A stretch of 64,000 nt of DNA. It comes from Bacillota bacterium (GTDB lineage Bacteria > Bacillota > Clostridia > Acetivibrionales > DSM-1351). The stretch lies in NCBI GenBank assembly GCA_023409265.1, contig JAEYHZ010000004.1, positions 372,001 to 436,000 of the forward strand. Reading direction: 5' to 3'. A program made the position numbers and the translations under genes. Positions 1 through 9,067 of this stretch are shown piece after piece (position 1 is the stretch's first letter; every line of letters starts with the position of its first letter). The notes below the pieces were generated by a model. That model made no database searches, had not been told where the DNA came from, and saw nothing but the letters and a program-made list of their open reading frames with translations.

Positions 1-2
1 CC

Positions 3-1220
3 GGCTTTGATCCATCCCTGTTCCATGATGATGATGGCAGAAAATGGCTTGTAAATATGTTATGGGATCACAGGAACAACAGAAACAGGTTTGGCGGAAT
101 TATGCTGCAGGAATATTCAGCCGGTGAAAAAAGGCTTGTGGGAAGGAGTTTAAATATTTTTCAGGGGACCGGGCTGGGCTTTACTGAAGGTTCCCATCTT
201 TATAAAAGAAACGGTACCTATTACCTGATGACTGCAGAAGGTGGAACTTCCTACGAGCACGCTGTTACCATGGCCAGATCCAAAAGCATCGAAGGACCGT
301 ATGAGGTTGATCCCGAAAACCCGGTTCTGACCTCAAAGGGAAAGGACAGCTTAGTACTTCAGAGAGCCGGCCATGGAAGCATCGTTGAAACACAGGATGG
401 TCAGTGGATTATGGCACATCTTTGCGCCAGGCCCTTGAATGGAACAAAAAGATGTATACTGGGCAGAGAAACTGCTCTCCAAAATATGATGTGGACCGGG
501 GATGGCTGGTTGAGGAAAACCTCGGGAGGTAACCGGCCAAGTACCCATACTGTAGCTCCGGACCTTCCGGAATATAAATTTCCACCCGAACCCGATAGAG
601 ATGATTTTGACAAAGGAGCATTGAGCATTCACTTCCAGACACTTAGAATTCCGTTGAAGGACGATATGCTGTCATTAAAGGAAAGGCCTGGATACCTCAG
701 GCTAAAAGGGAAGGAATCTTTAAGCTCCCTGCACAGGCAAAGCCTCGTTGCCAGGAGACAGCAAAGCTTCTGTTATAAAGCTGAAACTTCTCTTGAATTC
801 TATCCCGATTCATTTCAGCAAATGGCGGGTCTTATATGTATTTACGATACAATGAATTACTATTACCTCCACATATCACATGATGAAACTCTTGGAAAAA
901 TAATTAATATTTTGCTTTGTGACAATAAAGCTCATAAATATCCAATCGGAGACGGGATTGCTATTGGTGAAACAAATACCTGCTTTATGAAGGTAAAAGT
1001 TGAGTATGACAGGCTTCAATTCAGCTATTCCCTTGATAATAACAGCTGGCAGGCAATAGGTCCAGTATTTGATGCCAGCACCTTATCCGATGAATACTTC
1101 TGGGAGGTTCAGGAGGAAAGATTTACTGGCGCCTTTGTGGGCTTGTGCTGTCAGGATCTAAGCGGCAGGAGTATCAATGCTGACTTTGATTATTTTGAAT
1201 ATACTGAATTTGATAAATAG
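3..1220 (+). CDS. GH43 family beta-xylosidase/arabinofuranosidase, C-terminal part (5' truncated by window)
   Basis: The reading frame is open to the left window edge. It begins in-frame with GFDPSLFHDDDGRKWLVNM, a typical GH43 stretch with the conserved FDPSLF blade motif, so the ATG at 57 is internal and the true start lies upstream. TEGSHLYK carries the likely general-acid Glu and GHGSIVE is another GH43 blade. After about residue 190 comes a beta-sandwich of the beta-xylosidase C-terminal (concanavalin-like) type, ending near 1220. The enzyme would release xylose or arabinose from xylo-oligosaccharides. No signal peptide can be judged because the N-terminus is missing. It is followed at short spacing by a dehydrogenase and a GH106-like enzyme on the same strand, so the three probably form one hemicellulose-utilisation operon. 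Family assignment is firm; substrate is inferred. Confidence 0.9.
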   Translation, partial: GFDPSLFHDDDGRKWLVNMLWDHRNNRNRFGGIMLQEYSAGEKRLVGRSLNIFQGTGLGFTEGSHLYKRNGTYYLMTAEGGTSYEHAVTMARSKSIEGPYEVDPENPVLTSKGKDSLVLQRAGHGSIVETQDGQWIMAHLCARPLNGTKRCILGRETALQNMMWTGDGWLRKTSGGNRPSTHTVAPDLPEYKFPPEPDRDDFDKGALSIHFQTLRIPLKDDMLSLKERPGYLRLKGKESLSSLHRQSLVARRQQSFCYKAETSLEFYPDSFQQMAGLICIYDTMNYYYLHISHDETLGKIINILLCDNKAHKYPIGDGIAIGETNTCFMKVKVEYDRLQFSYSLDNNSWQAIGPVFDASTLSDEYFWEVQEERFTGAFVGLCCQDLSGRSINADFDYFEYTEFDK

Positions 1221-1294
1221 AACCTGGCAGGTTAAGGTTTGAGAACAAGGATCTGCTGCAGGTTTAACTTATGGTAGAAAGAGGGCGATTCGAT

Positions 1295-2392
1295 TTGCAA
1301 AAAGCTTTTGAAATTCCTGAATATATGAAATCGGTGGTATGCTATGGTCCCTATGACTATAGATATGAAGAGAAAAAAGTTCCGGAAATAGGAGAAGATG
1401 ATATCCTTGTAAAAATCAAAGCATGTGGTATTTGCGCCGGAGATATAAAATCTTATCACGGTGCTGCAATGTTTTGGGGTGGAGGAGTTTTACCGCCATG
1501 GAATGATGCTCCTGTAATTCCGGGACATGAATTTATTGGTGAAGTTGTGGCATTGGGAGATAATGCAGGGCGTAAACACAAGCTGGGACTGGGAGATATG
1601 GCAATTGCCGAACAGATTGTACCCTGCGGAACCTGTAGGTTTTGTAAACGCGGCGACTACTGGATGTGTGAGACACAGAATATATACGGTCACCAGAAAC
1701 TTGTTGCAGACGGCGGTATGGCTGAATATATAAAATACAACTCCCGTTCTATTGTGCATAAGGTATCCAAATCACTAAACCCAAAGCATGCTGCTATGAT
1801 TGAACCACTGTCGTGTTCCGTACACACTGTTGAACGGGCAAATATTAATTTCGGTGATGTAGTTGTGGTTGCTGGACTTGGACCTATCGGACTTTGCAAG
1901 CTGCAACTGGCAAAGCTTAAAAATCCGAGACTGTTGATTGGTATAGACATGAAGCCCAAAAGGCTTGAACTGGCCGGAAAACTTGGTGCAGATATTGTAT
2001 TGAATCCTGCTGAAGTTGATGTAGTGGAGGAAGTTAAGAAATTAACCGAAGGATATGGTTGTGATGTCTATATTCATAACTCCGGACATCCCATGGGTGT
2101 GGTCCAGGGGTTGAAAATGATATGTAAACACGGCACATTTGTTGAATTCAGCGTATTTTCTTCAGAGACCTCGGTAGACTGGAGCATAATCGGTGACCGG
2201 AAGGAACTCAATATTGCTGGCTCTCATATCAGTGGGAGAGATGGATACAAGGTTGCTATAGATTTTCTTGAAAAAGGAATTGTAAAGGTTGAGGATATTG
2301 TGACGCATGAATTCAGGCTTGAAGACTTCAAGGAAGCTTTCTCGCTTGCGGAAAAGGGCGATGAGTCAATAAAGGTAGTACTTGTCCCTTAA
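1295..2392 (+). CDS. Zinc-dependent MDR dehydrogenase, erythritol/L-threitol dehydrogenase-like
   Basis: A medium-chain zinc alcohol dehydrogenase of about 365 residues. CGICAGDIKSYHG near the N-terminus and PGHEFIGEV hold the catalytic zinc site; CGTCRFCKRGDYWMC is the four-cysteine structural zinc lobe; GLGPIG is the NAD(P)-binding turn. The order of motifs, with an insertion before the PGHE box and the sequence EQIVPC ahead of the cysteine lobe, resembles the EltD-type erythritol/L-threitol dehydrogenases from my memory of that family. I chose TTG at 1295 because GAAAGAGGG lies 9 bases upstream; the ATG at 1271 has no good ribosome site and the ATG at 1328 would also be possible. Placed between two glycosidases, it may oxidise a polyol or sugar released from hemicellulose. 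The exact substrate is inference. Confidence 0.85.
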   Translation: MQKAFEIPEYMKSVVCYGPYDYRYEEKKVPEIGEDDILVKIKACGICAGDIKSYHGAAMFWGGGVLPPWNDAPVIPGHEFIGEVVALGDNAGRKHKLGLGDMAIAEQIVPCGTCRFCKRGDYWMCETQNIYGHQKLVADGGMAEYIKYNSRSIVHKVSKSLNPKHAAMIEPLSCSVHTVERANINFGDVVVVAGLGPIGLCKLQLAKLKNPRLLIGIDMKPKRLELAGKLGADIVLNPAEVDVVEEVKKLTEGYGCDVYIHNSGHPMGVVQGLKMICKHGTFVEFSVFSSETSVDWSIIGDRKELNIAGSHISGRDGYKVAIDFLEKGIVKVEDIVTHEFRLEDFKEAFSLAEKGDESIKVVLVP

Positions 2393-2406
2393 CTACGGAG
2401 GATATT

Positions 2407-5400
2407 ATGGATAAATTTTTGAATAAAATGAAAAACCCTGATAAAGAATTCAGGCCAATACCATTCTGGTCCTGGAATGATAAACTGGATCCGGAGCTTT
2501 TAAGGTGGCAGGTAAATGAAATGAGTTCTGCCGGTCTTGGAGGGTATTTTATGCATGCCCGTGCCGGTCTTGAGACTGAATACCTGGGTAAAGAGTGGAT
2601 GAAATGCATAGAAGCCTGTATCGAAGAAGGTAATAAGACTGGAATGCATTCCTGGATATATGATGAAAATGGATGGCCAAGCGGATTTGCCGATGGAAAA
2701 GTAACTGAGTTGGGGGACAGGGTGCATGGCAGATGGCTTAAGCTTGAGAAGCTTAAAAAAGGTATGTCTGTTAGTAAAGAAGAGAATATTCTGGGAATAT
2801 ACCTCCATAATCAGCTGGAAAACAGTGCAGTTTGCATTTCTGCTATAGATAGCAAAGATATTGAAGAAGATCATGTAGCTTACATAATACGAAACTGCTC
2901 AAATCCCTATTACATTGATGTAATGAGCAAAGAAGCAGTAAGAGCCTTTCTGGATTCAACTCATGAGAAATATTATTCCTTATTTGGAGAGGAATTCGGA
3001 AAGGGTATGAAGGGATTCTTTACTGATGAACCACGTCTATACGGAGATTTTGAGGGGGATATACCCTGGTCATACGCTATAAAAGACTTGTTTCAGAAAG
3101 ATTATGGGTATGATATCGTCGAAAAGTTACTTGGACTGTTCCTTCCTGTGGAGGGATATGAGAAGGTAAGGTATGATTTTTGGCAGTTAGTCAGCGACCT
3201 TTTTTCCAACTCTTATGTTAAACAGATAGGAGATTGGTGCCGGGAGCATAATTGCATGCTGACAGGCCATATCATGATGGAAGAAAGCCTTTTCTCACAG
3301 ATGACCGGCAGCGGTGGTGTAATGCCTCTCTACGAACATATGCAGCTGCCGGGAATTGATTGGCTCAGACGAATGATAAGTACCCCCATAGTTCCAAAAC
3401 AGGCAGGTTCAGTTGCAGCGCAATTAGGCAAAGGACGTGTTATAACCGAATCCTACGCTCTGTGCGGATGGAATGTAAACTTCGAGGAACTTAAGTGGAT
3501 AGCAGAATGGCAGTATGTCAATGGGGTAAATCTCATGTGCCAGCATCTTGAGGGATATACACTGCGGGGAGTAAGAAAAAGGGATTATCCTCCGTCATTA
3601 TTTATACAGCAGACATGGTGGAAGCAATACTCACAATTTAATGATTATCTTGCCAGACTGGGATTTTTGCTTTCTTCAGGCAAAGCTGTTGTGGATACTC
3701 TTGTGATTCATCCTATAAGAAGCGGATGGATTGCATATGATGGTAGCAATAATCAGAACATAAGTAATTTGGATAAAGAATTTATTGTATTGTCGGAAAC
3801 ATTAGCAGGTCTGCATATTGACTATCATTTTGGAGATGAAGGTTTAATCCGAAAGTATGGAAGTGTCAGTGAGGGCATATTAAAAATTGGGCTGTGTGAG
3901 TACAGGACAATTATTCTGCCATCAATGATTACTCTGGATATGAATACTATGCAAGTGTTAATTGAGTTTGCAGAGCAGGGAGGAACGGTATTTTACAGCG
4001 GTAATTTTCCATATCTTGTTAATGGGGAAAAGAGCACCAGGATAGATTACCTTAAGAATAAAGCCGTATCCTTAATTATGGATACAAACAAAATATATGA
4101 TAGCTTAAAAAATGTAATTACCCCTTCGATCAGTATTTGCCGGAACCACAGTGAAATAGAAGCAATTCGCTATCAGCAGAGGGATATAGATGGCAATATG
4201 GTATTCTTTATAGTAAATCAGGATAATGCACAGGCATATAATGCTGAAATAAAAATTAATGTTCCCGGCAAATTACGCAGACTATACCTTGAAAATATGC
4301 AGTTGGAGGATGTGGATTATGTTTTTGAAAACAGCATTCTGAAATGCAATATTGAATTTGCTCCAATGCAGTCCTGTATTTTAATAGTAGAAAAAGAAGC
4401 TGCTCAATTGGCTGGCGGTATAAAAGATAATACTTCAACAAACACAGTGGAAAATACTACAAAATACTCAGCAGGCGAAAGCCCGGCACAAGTAATAAAG
4501 CCTGGTCCCGAGTGGGTAATTGAAGAAATGGGCTTAAATACTTTAACCTTGGATTTCTGCTCATACAGGATTAATAATGGGAACTGGAGCAAAAGAACTC
4601 CGGTAATAAAGCTTTTGGATGTGCTCTTGAAACTTAAAAAAAGCTGTGATATTTCGTTGAAATTTGAATTTGAGGCTTGTCTTGACCTTGAATTAAACCA
4701 GGAAATGTATCTGGTGCTGGAGAAGGCAGATGAATTTTCAATCTTACTTAACGATGTTGAAATTCCTTATACAGACATAGGATGGTGGAAAGATTACTCT
4801 TTCCAAAAAGTTGATATCAAAGGACGGGTTAGAAACGGAAAGAATACAATCATACTGAACAGAAGGTTTTATCAGTCGCAAAAAGTATATGATACACTGT
4901 TTGGTGAAGATGTGTACGAGACAGAACTAAATAAGCTTACCTATGATGTAGAGCTGGAAAGTATATATATACTGGGTGATTTCGGAGTAGAGAGCAAGTC
5001 TGAATATATCAACAGTGAAAGGAATGCAGTAATGACAGAGGGTCCATTTGTTATTGTTGACAGACCAGCAAAACTAAAAAGTGGAGATTTCACCAGACAG
5101 GGTCTGTCCTTCTTTGCTGAAAATTTGCTGGTAAGTCAAATGATTACAGTTGGGGAAGAGGCAAATGCAAGCGTATTTTTGGATATTGGCCGTCCAAATG
5201 CTCCTATGATTAATCTTTATCTGAATGATAAATTTGTTAAGACAATACTTTGGGCTCCATTCAAGACAGAGGTTTCACAGTTTCTAAAAACGGGGGAAAA
5301 CAAGTTGACTCTCGAATTTTTCTCCAGCAATAGAAATTTATTAGGCCCTCATCATCATAAAGATGGTGAGTGTTACAGTGTAGGCCCTGATAGTTTTACC

Positions 5401-5517
5401 GGAAAATGGAGCTGGGTTGAGAAAAAAACAGAAGCAATCCCAAGCACCGAGGAAGAAAGAATGTCCGATTACTGGCTGGATAGATATGCATTTGTAGAAT
5501 TTGGTCTGAAGTTATAG
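2407..5517 (+). CDS. Large GH106-like glycoside hydrolase (putative alpha-L-rhamnosidase family)
   Basis: A 1036-residue protein starting at ATG after a clear GGAGG, 14 bases after the dehydrogenase stop, so co-transcribed. The N-terminal PIPFWSWNDKLDPELL, a GGYFMHARAGLETEYL stretch and YDENGWPSGFADG are the hallmarks of the GH106-like TIM-barrel region. ITESYALCGWN and the HLEGYTLRG region follow in the catalytic part. The last 300 residues look like galactose-binding beta-sandwich domains. There is no obvious signal peptide, so it probably acts on imported oligosaccharides in the cytoplasm. GH106 enzymes remove L-rhamnose from pectic or glycoside side chains, but this broad family has many untested members, so the substrate is uncertain. 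The GH43 and dehydrogenase neighbours support a role in plant cell-wall side-chain use. Confidence 0.75.
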   Translation: MDKFLNKMKNPDKEFRPIPFWSWNDKLDPELLRWQVNEMSSAGLGGYFMHARAGLETEYLGKEWMKCIEACIEEGNKTGMHSWIYDENGWPSGFADGKVTELGDRVHGRWLKLEKLKKGMSVSKEENILGIYLHNQLENSAVCISAIDSKDIEEDHVAYIIRNCSNPYYIDVMSKEAVRAFLDSTHEKYYSLFGEEFGKGMKGFFTDEPRLYGDFEGDIPWSYAIKDLFQKDYGYDIVEKLLGLFLPVEGYEKVRYDFWQLVSDLFSNSYVKQIGDWCREHNCMLTGHIMMEESLFSQMTGSGGVMPLYEHMQLPGIDWLRRMISTPIVPKQAGSVAAQLGKGRVITESYALCGWNVNFEELKWIAEWQYVNGVNLMCQHLEGYTLRGVRKRDYPPSLFIQQTWWKQYSQFNDYLARLGFLLSSGKAVVDTLVIHPIRSGWIAYDGSNNQNISNLDKEFIVLSETLAGLHIDYHFGDEGLIRKYGSVSEGILKIGLCEYRTIILPSMITLDMNTMQVLIEFAEQGGTVFYSGNFPYLVNGEKSTRIDYLKNKAVSLIMDTNKIYDSLKNVITPSISICRNHSEIEAIRYQQRDIDGNMVFFIVNQDNAQAYNAEIKINVPGKLRRLYLENMQLEDVDYVFENSILKCNIEFAPMQSCILIVEKEAAQLAGGIKDNTSTNTVENTTKYSAGESPAQVIKPGPEWVIEEMGLNTLTLDFCSYRINNGNWSKRTPVIKLLDVLLKLKKSCDISLKFEFEACLDLELNQEMYLVLEKADEFSILLNDVEIPYTDIGWWKDYSFQKVDIKGRVRNGKNTIILNRRFYQSQKVYDTLFGEDVYETELNKLTYDVELESIYILGDFGVESKSEYINSERNAVMTEGPFVIVDRPAKLKSGDFTRQGLSFFAENLLVSQMITVGEEANASVFLDIGRPNAPMINLYLNDKFVKTILWAPFKTEVSQFLKTGENKLTLEFFSSNRNLLGPHHHKDGECYSVGPDSFTGKWSWVEKKTEAIPSTEEERMSDYWLDRYAFVEFGLKL

Positions 5518-5595
5518 GTAATGATATAACTAATGATGGATATAATGGTTCCAGGATTAGTTACCTTGATATAAAATCTAATATGAAATATAATA

Positions 5596-5670
5596 AGAAA
5601 TAACTAAATAATAAAGCATAATTTTGAAATAGCCACTTCAAAATTGTGAAGTTATTGTTTAGTTATTTCT
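5596..5670. terminator. Long AT-rich hairpin after the glycosidase operon
   Basis: Outer arms at 5596-5614 and 5652-5670 pair over 19 bases with one mismatch; an inner stem ATTTTGAA/TTCAAAAT lies at 5621-5644. A second small hairpin, GCTGGGTT/AACTCAGC at 5676-5695, is followed by TTTTG. Together they probably end the operon. The rest of 5518-5810 is AT-rich with no other coding signal. Confidence 0.6.
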
Positions 5671-5810
5671 ATTATGCTGGGTTAAAAAACTCAGCATTTT
5701 GATTTGTATATTGATGGTTTTCACGCTCATGCCCTATCCGGCTCACGGTGGGTGTGTATAAATACAAGTTACTTATATTTTGTGAGTCAGAAAGGCTAAT
5801 AGTACTTAAA

Positions 5811-8327
5811 ATGGATTTGTTAAACGGGTTGAATAAAGAACAAAAGAACGCTGTTCTTCATAATGAGGGACCACTTCTGATACTTGCCGGTGCAGGATCT
5901 GGTAAAACAAGAGTTCTTACCAACAGAATAGCGTACCTGATAAAGGAAATAGGGGTTTTTCCTTCAAACATACTGGCAATAACTTTTACAAACAAGGCTG
6001 CAAGAGAGATGAGAGAAAGAATTGACAGCCTGATCGGAGACCTGAGTAATGACATGTGGGTGGGCACATTTCACTCCATATGCATAAGGATTCTAAGAAG
6101 GGATATTGAAAAGCTGGGTTTTGACAGAAGCTTTGTCATCTATGATACACAGGATCAGCAGGTGGTTATAAAGGAATGCCTGAAGGAATTGAATATAAAC
6201 GAAAAAAACTTTCCGCCGAAATCTGTTCTGGAGAACATTGGTAAACAGAAGAATGAGCTTATTGATGCTGCTCACTTTGAGAAACTTTATGCTTCGGATT
6301 TCCGCTTGGGTAAGATATCCAAGCTTTACAGCCTGTATCAGAAAAAGCTGAAAAACAATAATGCACTTGACTTTGACGATATTATCATGTATACCATAAA
6401 GCTTTTTGACCAGAACCCTGAAGTGCTGAATTTCTACCAGAGGAAGTTCAGATATATACTTGTGGATGAGTATCAGGATACAAATACTGCCCAGTACATG
6501 CTGGTCAGAAAATTGTCTGAAGCGCATGGAAACCTGTGCGTTGTAGGTGATGATGATCAGGGGATTTACAGCTGGAGAGGTGCCAATATCCGGAACATTC
6601 TGGACTTTGAAAAGGATTTTAAGGGCTGCAAAACTGTAAAGCTTGAGCAGAATTATAGATCTACGCAGACTATTCTGGATGCTGCAAACCACGTCATAAA
6701 AAACAATACCGGCAGAAAATGCAAGAGTCTGTGGACTGACAACGATGGCGGAAACAAAATTATCATGTGCGAAAATGAAAACGAGCATGAGGAAGCTCTG
6801 TATACGGCCAGGGAAATTCAAAGGCTCATAAATGACGAAGGACGTAAGTTCAAGGATTTTGCCGTTCTTTACAGAATTAATGCCCAGTCCCGTGTAATAG
6901 AAGAAATGTTTATGCGGGAAGGTCTGCCTTACAAGATAGTGGGGGGACAAAAGTTCTATGACAGAAAAGAAATAAAGGATATAATTTCTTATCTGAGATT
7001 GATTCAGAACCCTGCTGACAACGTGAGCCTGAAGAGAGTTGTCAATGTTCCGAAGAGAGGAATTGGAGATGCAACGGTAGATACTGCGGAAGACCTGGCC
7101 CTTGAAAGCGGAGTATCTATATTTTCAATAATATCTAACGCTGACGAATGTCCTGCACTAAAGAGAGCGGCCAATAAGCTGAACAACTTTTCAACCATGA
7201 TATTAAAGCTCAGAACCATGAAGGAAAACATGGGGATAGCCGATTTGCTGGATATGGTGGTTAGTGATACCGGTATCCTCAAGGAATATGAAATTGAGAA
7301 TACTGTTGAAGCATTGTCAAGAATAGAAAATATCAAGGAATTGAAGTCTGTTGCGATGGAGTTTGAAAAGCAGAGCGAAGATAACAGTCTTGAGGAATTC
7401 CTGGCACATATTTCACTTGTTTCCGATCTGGACAACCTTGAAGAGGAACAGGATTATGTGGTGCTGATGACCATGCACAGCGCCAAGGGGCTTGAGTTCC
7501 CCGTAGTTTTCATTCCCGGAATGGAAGAGGGAGTTTTCCCTGGCTATAGGGCCATTACAGAAGGGCCTGAACAGCTGGAGGAAGAACGGAGACTCTGTTA
7601 TGTAGGCATTACACGTGCCAGAGAAAAGCTGTATTTGTCCAATGCCCGTTTTAGAACGCTTTTTGGCAACTCCAGCTATAACAAACCTTCAAGGTTTTTG
7701 TCTGAAATTCCTGAGGAGCTGGTGGAGTATCCCTTCAAGCCTTCGAGGAATTCCTTCCAGCAGAATGAAAGTATAGGTTGGACTAATGCCCAAACCTGGA
7801 GTTCAAGACAAAGTTCGAGTTCTGCTCAAAGTTGGAGTTCTGCTTCAAGCTGGAGCAGCAGCAAAAATTCGGGAGCTGCCCAGCGTGGGGGTACATCCGG
7901 TTCAGCTGATTCCGGACTGCCCTGGGAAACCGGCAGCTCATCCGGCTCAGGATTACCCTGGGAAACTAACAGTTCCTCCGGAGCCGATAAGCCAAAAACT
8001 GCAGGTGCCGGTTCCTTAAAGGATCTGCTTAATTCAAACCTGGTATCCAGGGGTTTTGGTGCCAATAACCCGGTCGGCAGCAGCTCTGCTCCCAAGACTA
8101 CTGACAACAGATCGATGGGATTTGGGTCGGGAGCAGGAAAAGCACTGAGATCACCATCGACGGCTGCAGATTTTAGCCTTGGGGAAAAGGTAGAGCACAA
8201 GAAATTTGGAAAGGGTACAATCACCAAAGTTACAGCTGACAATGGAGATCAGATGCTTGAGATACAGTTTGATGGAGCAGGCATGAAAAGACTCATGGCT
8301 TCCATGGCTAACTTGAAGAGAATATGA
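5811..8327 (+). CDS. pcrA: ATP-dependent DNA helicase PcrA (UvrD/Rep family)
   Basis: An SF1A 3'-5' DNA helicase for repair and removal of blocked replication intermediates. Visible motifs are AGAGSGKT (Walker A, residues 26-33), VDEYQDTN (Walker B, near 220), GDDDQGIYSWRG (motif III), TMHSAKGLEFP and ITRAREKLYL. The track-long frame opens at 5748, but MDLLNGLNKEQ at 5811 matches the normal PcrA N-terminus, so I start there (838 residues). The last 50 residues, KVEHKKFGKGTI onward, are the Tudor-like RNA-polymerase-binding tail typical of PcrA. Between the helicase core and this tail is an unusually long Ser/Trp/Gly-rich linker (about residues 649-735) with repeated GLPWET units. It appears monocistronic. 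Confidence 0.95.
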   Translation: MDLLNGLNKEQKNAVLHNEGPLLILAGAGSGKTRVLTNRIAYLIKEIGVFPSNILAITFTNKAAREMRERIDSLIGDLSNDMWVGTFHSICIRILRRDIEKLGFDRSFVIYDTQDQQVVIKECLKELNINEKNFPPKSVLENIGKQKNELIDAAHFEKLYASDFRLGKISKLYSLYQKKLKNNNALDFDDIIMYTIKLFDQNPEVLNFYQRKFRYILVDEYQDTNTAQYMLVRKLSEAHGNLCVVGDDDQGIYSWRGANIRNILDFEKDFKGCKTVKLEQNYRSTQTILDAANHVIKNNTGRKCKSLWTDNDGGNKIIMCENENEHEEALYTAREIQRLINDEGRKFKDFAVLYRINAQSRVIEEMFMREGLPYKIVGGQKFYDRKEIKDIISYLRLIQNPADNVSLKRVVNVPKRGIGDATVDTAEDLALESGVSIFSIISNADECPALKRAANKLNNFSTMILKLRTMKENMGIADLLDMVVSDTGILKEYEIENTVEALSRIENIKELKSVAMEFEKQSEDNSLEEFLAHISLVSDLDNLEEEQDYVVLMTMHSAKGLEFPVVFIPGMEEGVFPGYRAITEGPEQLEEERRLCYVGITRAREKLYLSNARFRTLFGNSSYNKPSRFLSEIPEELVEYPFKPSRNSFQQNESIGWTNAQTWSSRQSSSSAQSWSSASSWSSSKNSGAAQRGGTSGSADSGLPWETGSSSGSGLPWETNSSSGADKPKTAGAGSLKDLLNSNLVSRGFGANNPVGSSSAPKTTDNRSMGFGSGAGKALRSPSTAADFSLGEKVEHKKFGKGTITKVTADNGDQMLEIQFDGAGMKRLMASMANLKRI

Positions 8328-8406
8328 TTGAATTTCAAAATATAAACATGATTATTGATATTGGAATTTATATAATTATTATATATAATTAATGGTAAAG
8401 TGATGC

Positions 8407-8442
8407 TATATGGAGCCTGCGGTTATACTGCGGCTCCATATA
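8407..8442 (+). terminator. Hairpin after pcrA
   Basis: TATATGGAGCC (8407-8417) pairs perfectly with GGCTCCATATA (8432-8442). It lies 80 bases after the pcrA stop and lacks a strong T-run, so it is a stem-loop terminator or 3'-end stabiliser. Confidence 0.5.
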
Positions 8443-8595
8443 ATATGGTATTAGTAAAACCGTGTTCACAAATTATCAGTTTTTTGCTATAAAAGAGCTC
8501 TAATTATTCCATTATCCAGGAGCTGATATTGTGATAAATTGTTATTGACTTTAAAAATGCCCATATAAGATTGGGTAAAATGTTTTTAAATTAGA

Positions 8596-8870
8596 TACCC
8601 TCTATTGACAATGTACAACACGCCTCACGCCGGCTATTTTGTCACTTTTCTTTGTTGTCGTCCTTGCCTTGCGTCAGCAAGGCTGCGTCCATCCTCCTCG
8701 AAAATTGCCAAAATATCTCGATGTGAGGTCGATGATTTTTGAGCGAGAGAATTTGGCTTGCGACAAGGCGAAGATGCGCAGAAAGGCTTTGTGCCTTGCA
8801 AGCGGCTTCAACGCAGCCGCAGGGCAAATTCACCACTCAAAAACGTATTGTACATTGTTAATAGAGGGTA
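8596..8870 (+). repeat. 275-bp MITE, copy A (IS630/Tc1-like ends)
   Basis: The element has near-perfect 27-bp terminal inverted repeats that start TACCCTCTATTGACAATG; the left and right ends differ at two positions. The outermost TA on each side fits a TA target-site duplication, as made by IS630/Tc1-mariner transposases. The interior is more GC-rich than the flanks and includes a perfect GCCTTGC/GCAAGGC hairpin. A second copy in the opposite orientation lies at 25828-26104 and is about 95% identical. The open frame inside does not look like a protein. No transposase is present in the window. The remaining gene-free sequence of 8443-9020 shows nothing else I can name. Confidence 0.85.
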
Positions 8871-9020
8871 TTATGTATAGAAGCAATAATTGTCCAATTG
8901 TAAGATAAATCACCAATGTATAGCTTTAGAATAAGTATACAAAAATAAATATACCATTTAAAGGTAAAGAATTGTTATAAATAGATCTTATCAGATTAAT
9001 CTTTAAAAAACTTTTAGAAT

Positions 9021-9055
9021 AAAAAATAATGCATACCCTTTTCCTGATATGCATT
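9021..9055 (-). terminator. Intrinsic terminator of the DUF362 gene
   Basis: On the minus strand AATGCATA and TATGCATT pair around a 12-base loop and are followed by ATTTTTTATT. The hairpin sits just past the stop codon at 9068. Confidence 0.75.
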
Positions 9056-9067
9056 ACCTATCAGCTG

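Noticed and set aside
6093..6950. 285-residue minus-strand frame inside pcrA
   Set aside because: Antisense shadow of the helicase motif region; hydrophobic low-information peptide with no ribosome site.
8639..8908. 89-residue frame (and the reverse 64-residue one) within copy A
   Set aside because: Inside the MITE; GC-rich interior keeps frames open by chance, and the twin copy has single-base indels that break them.
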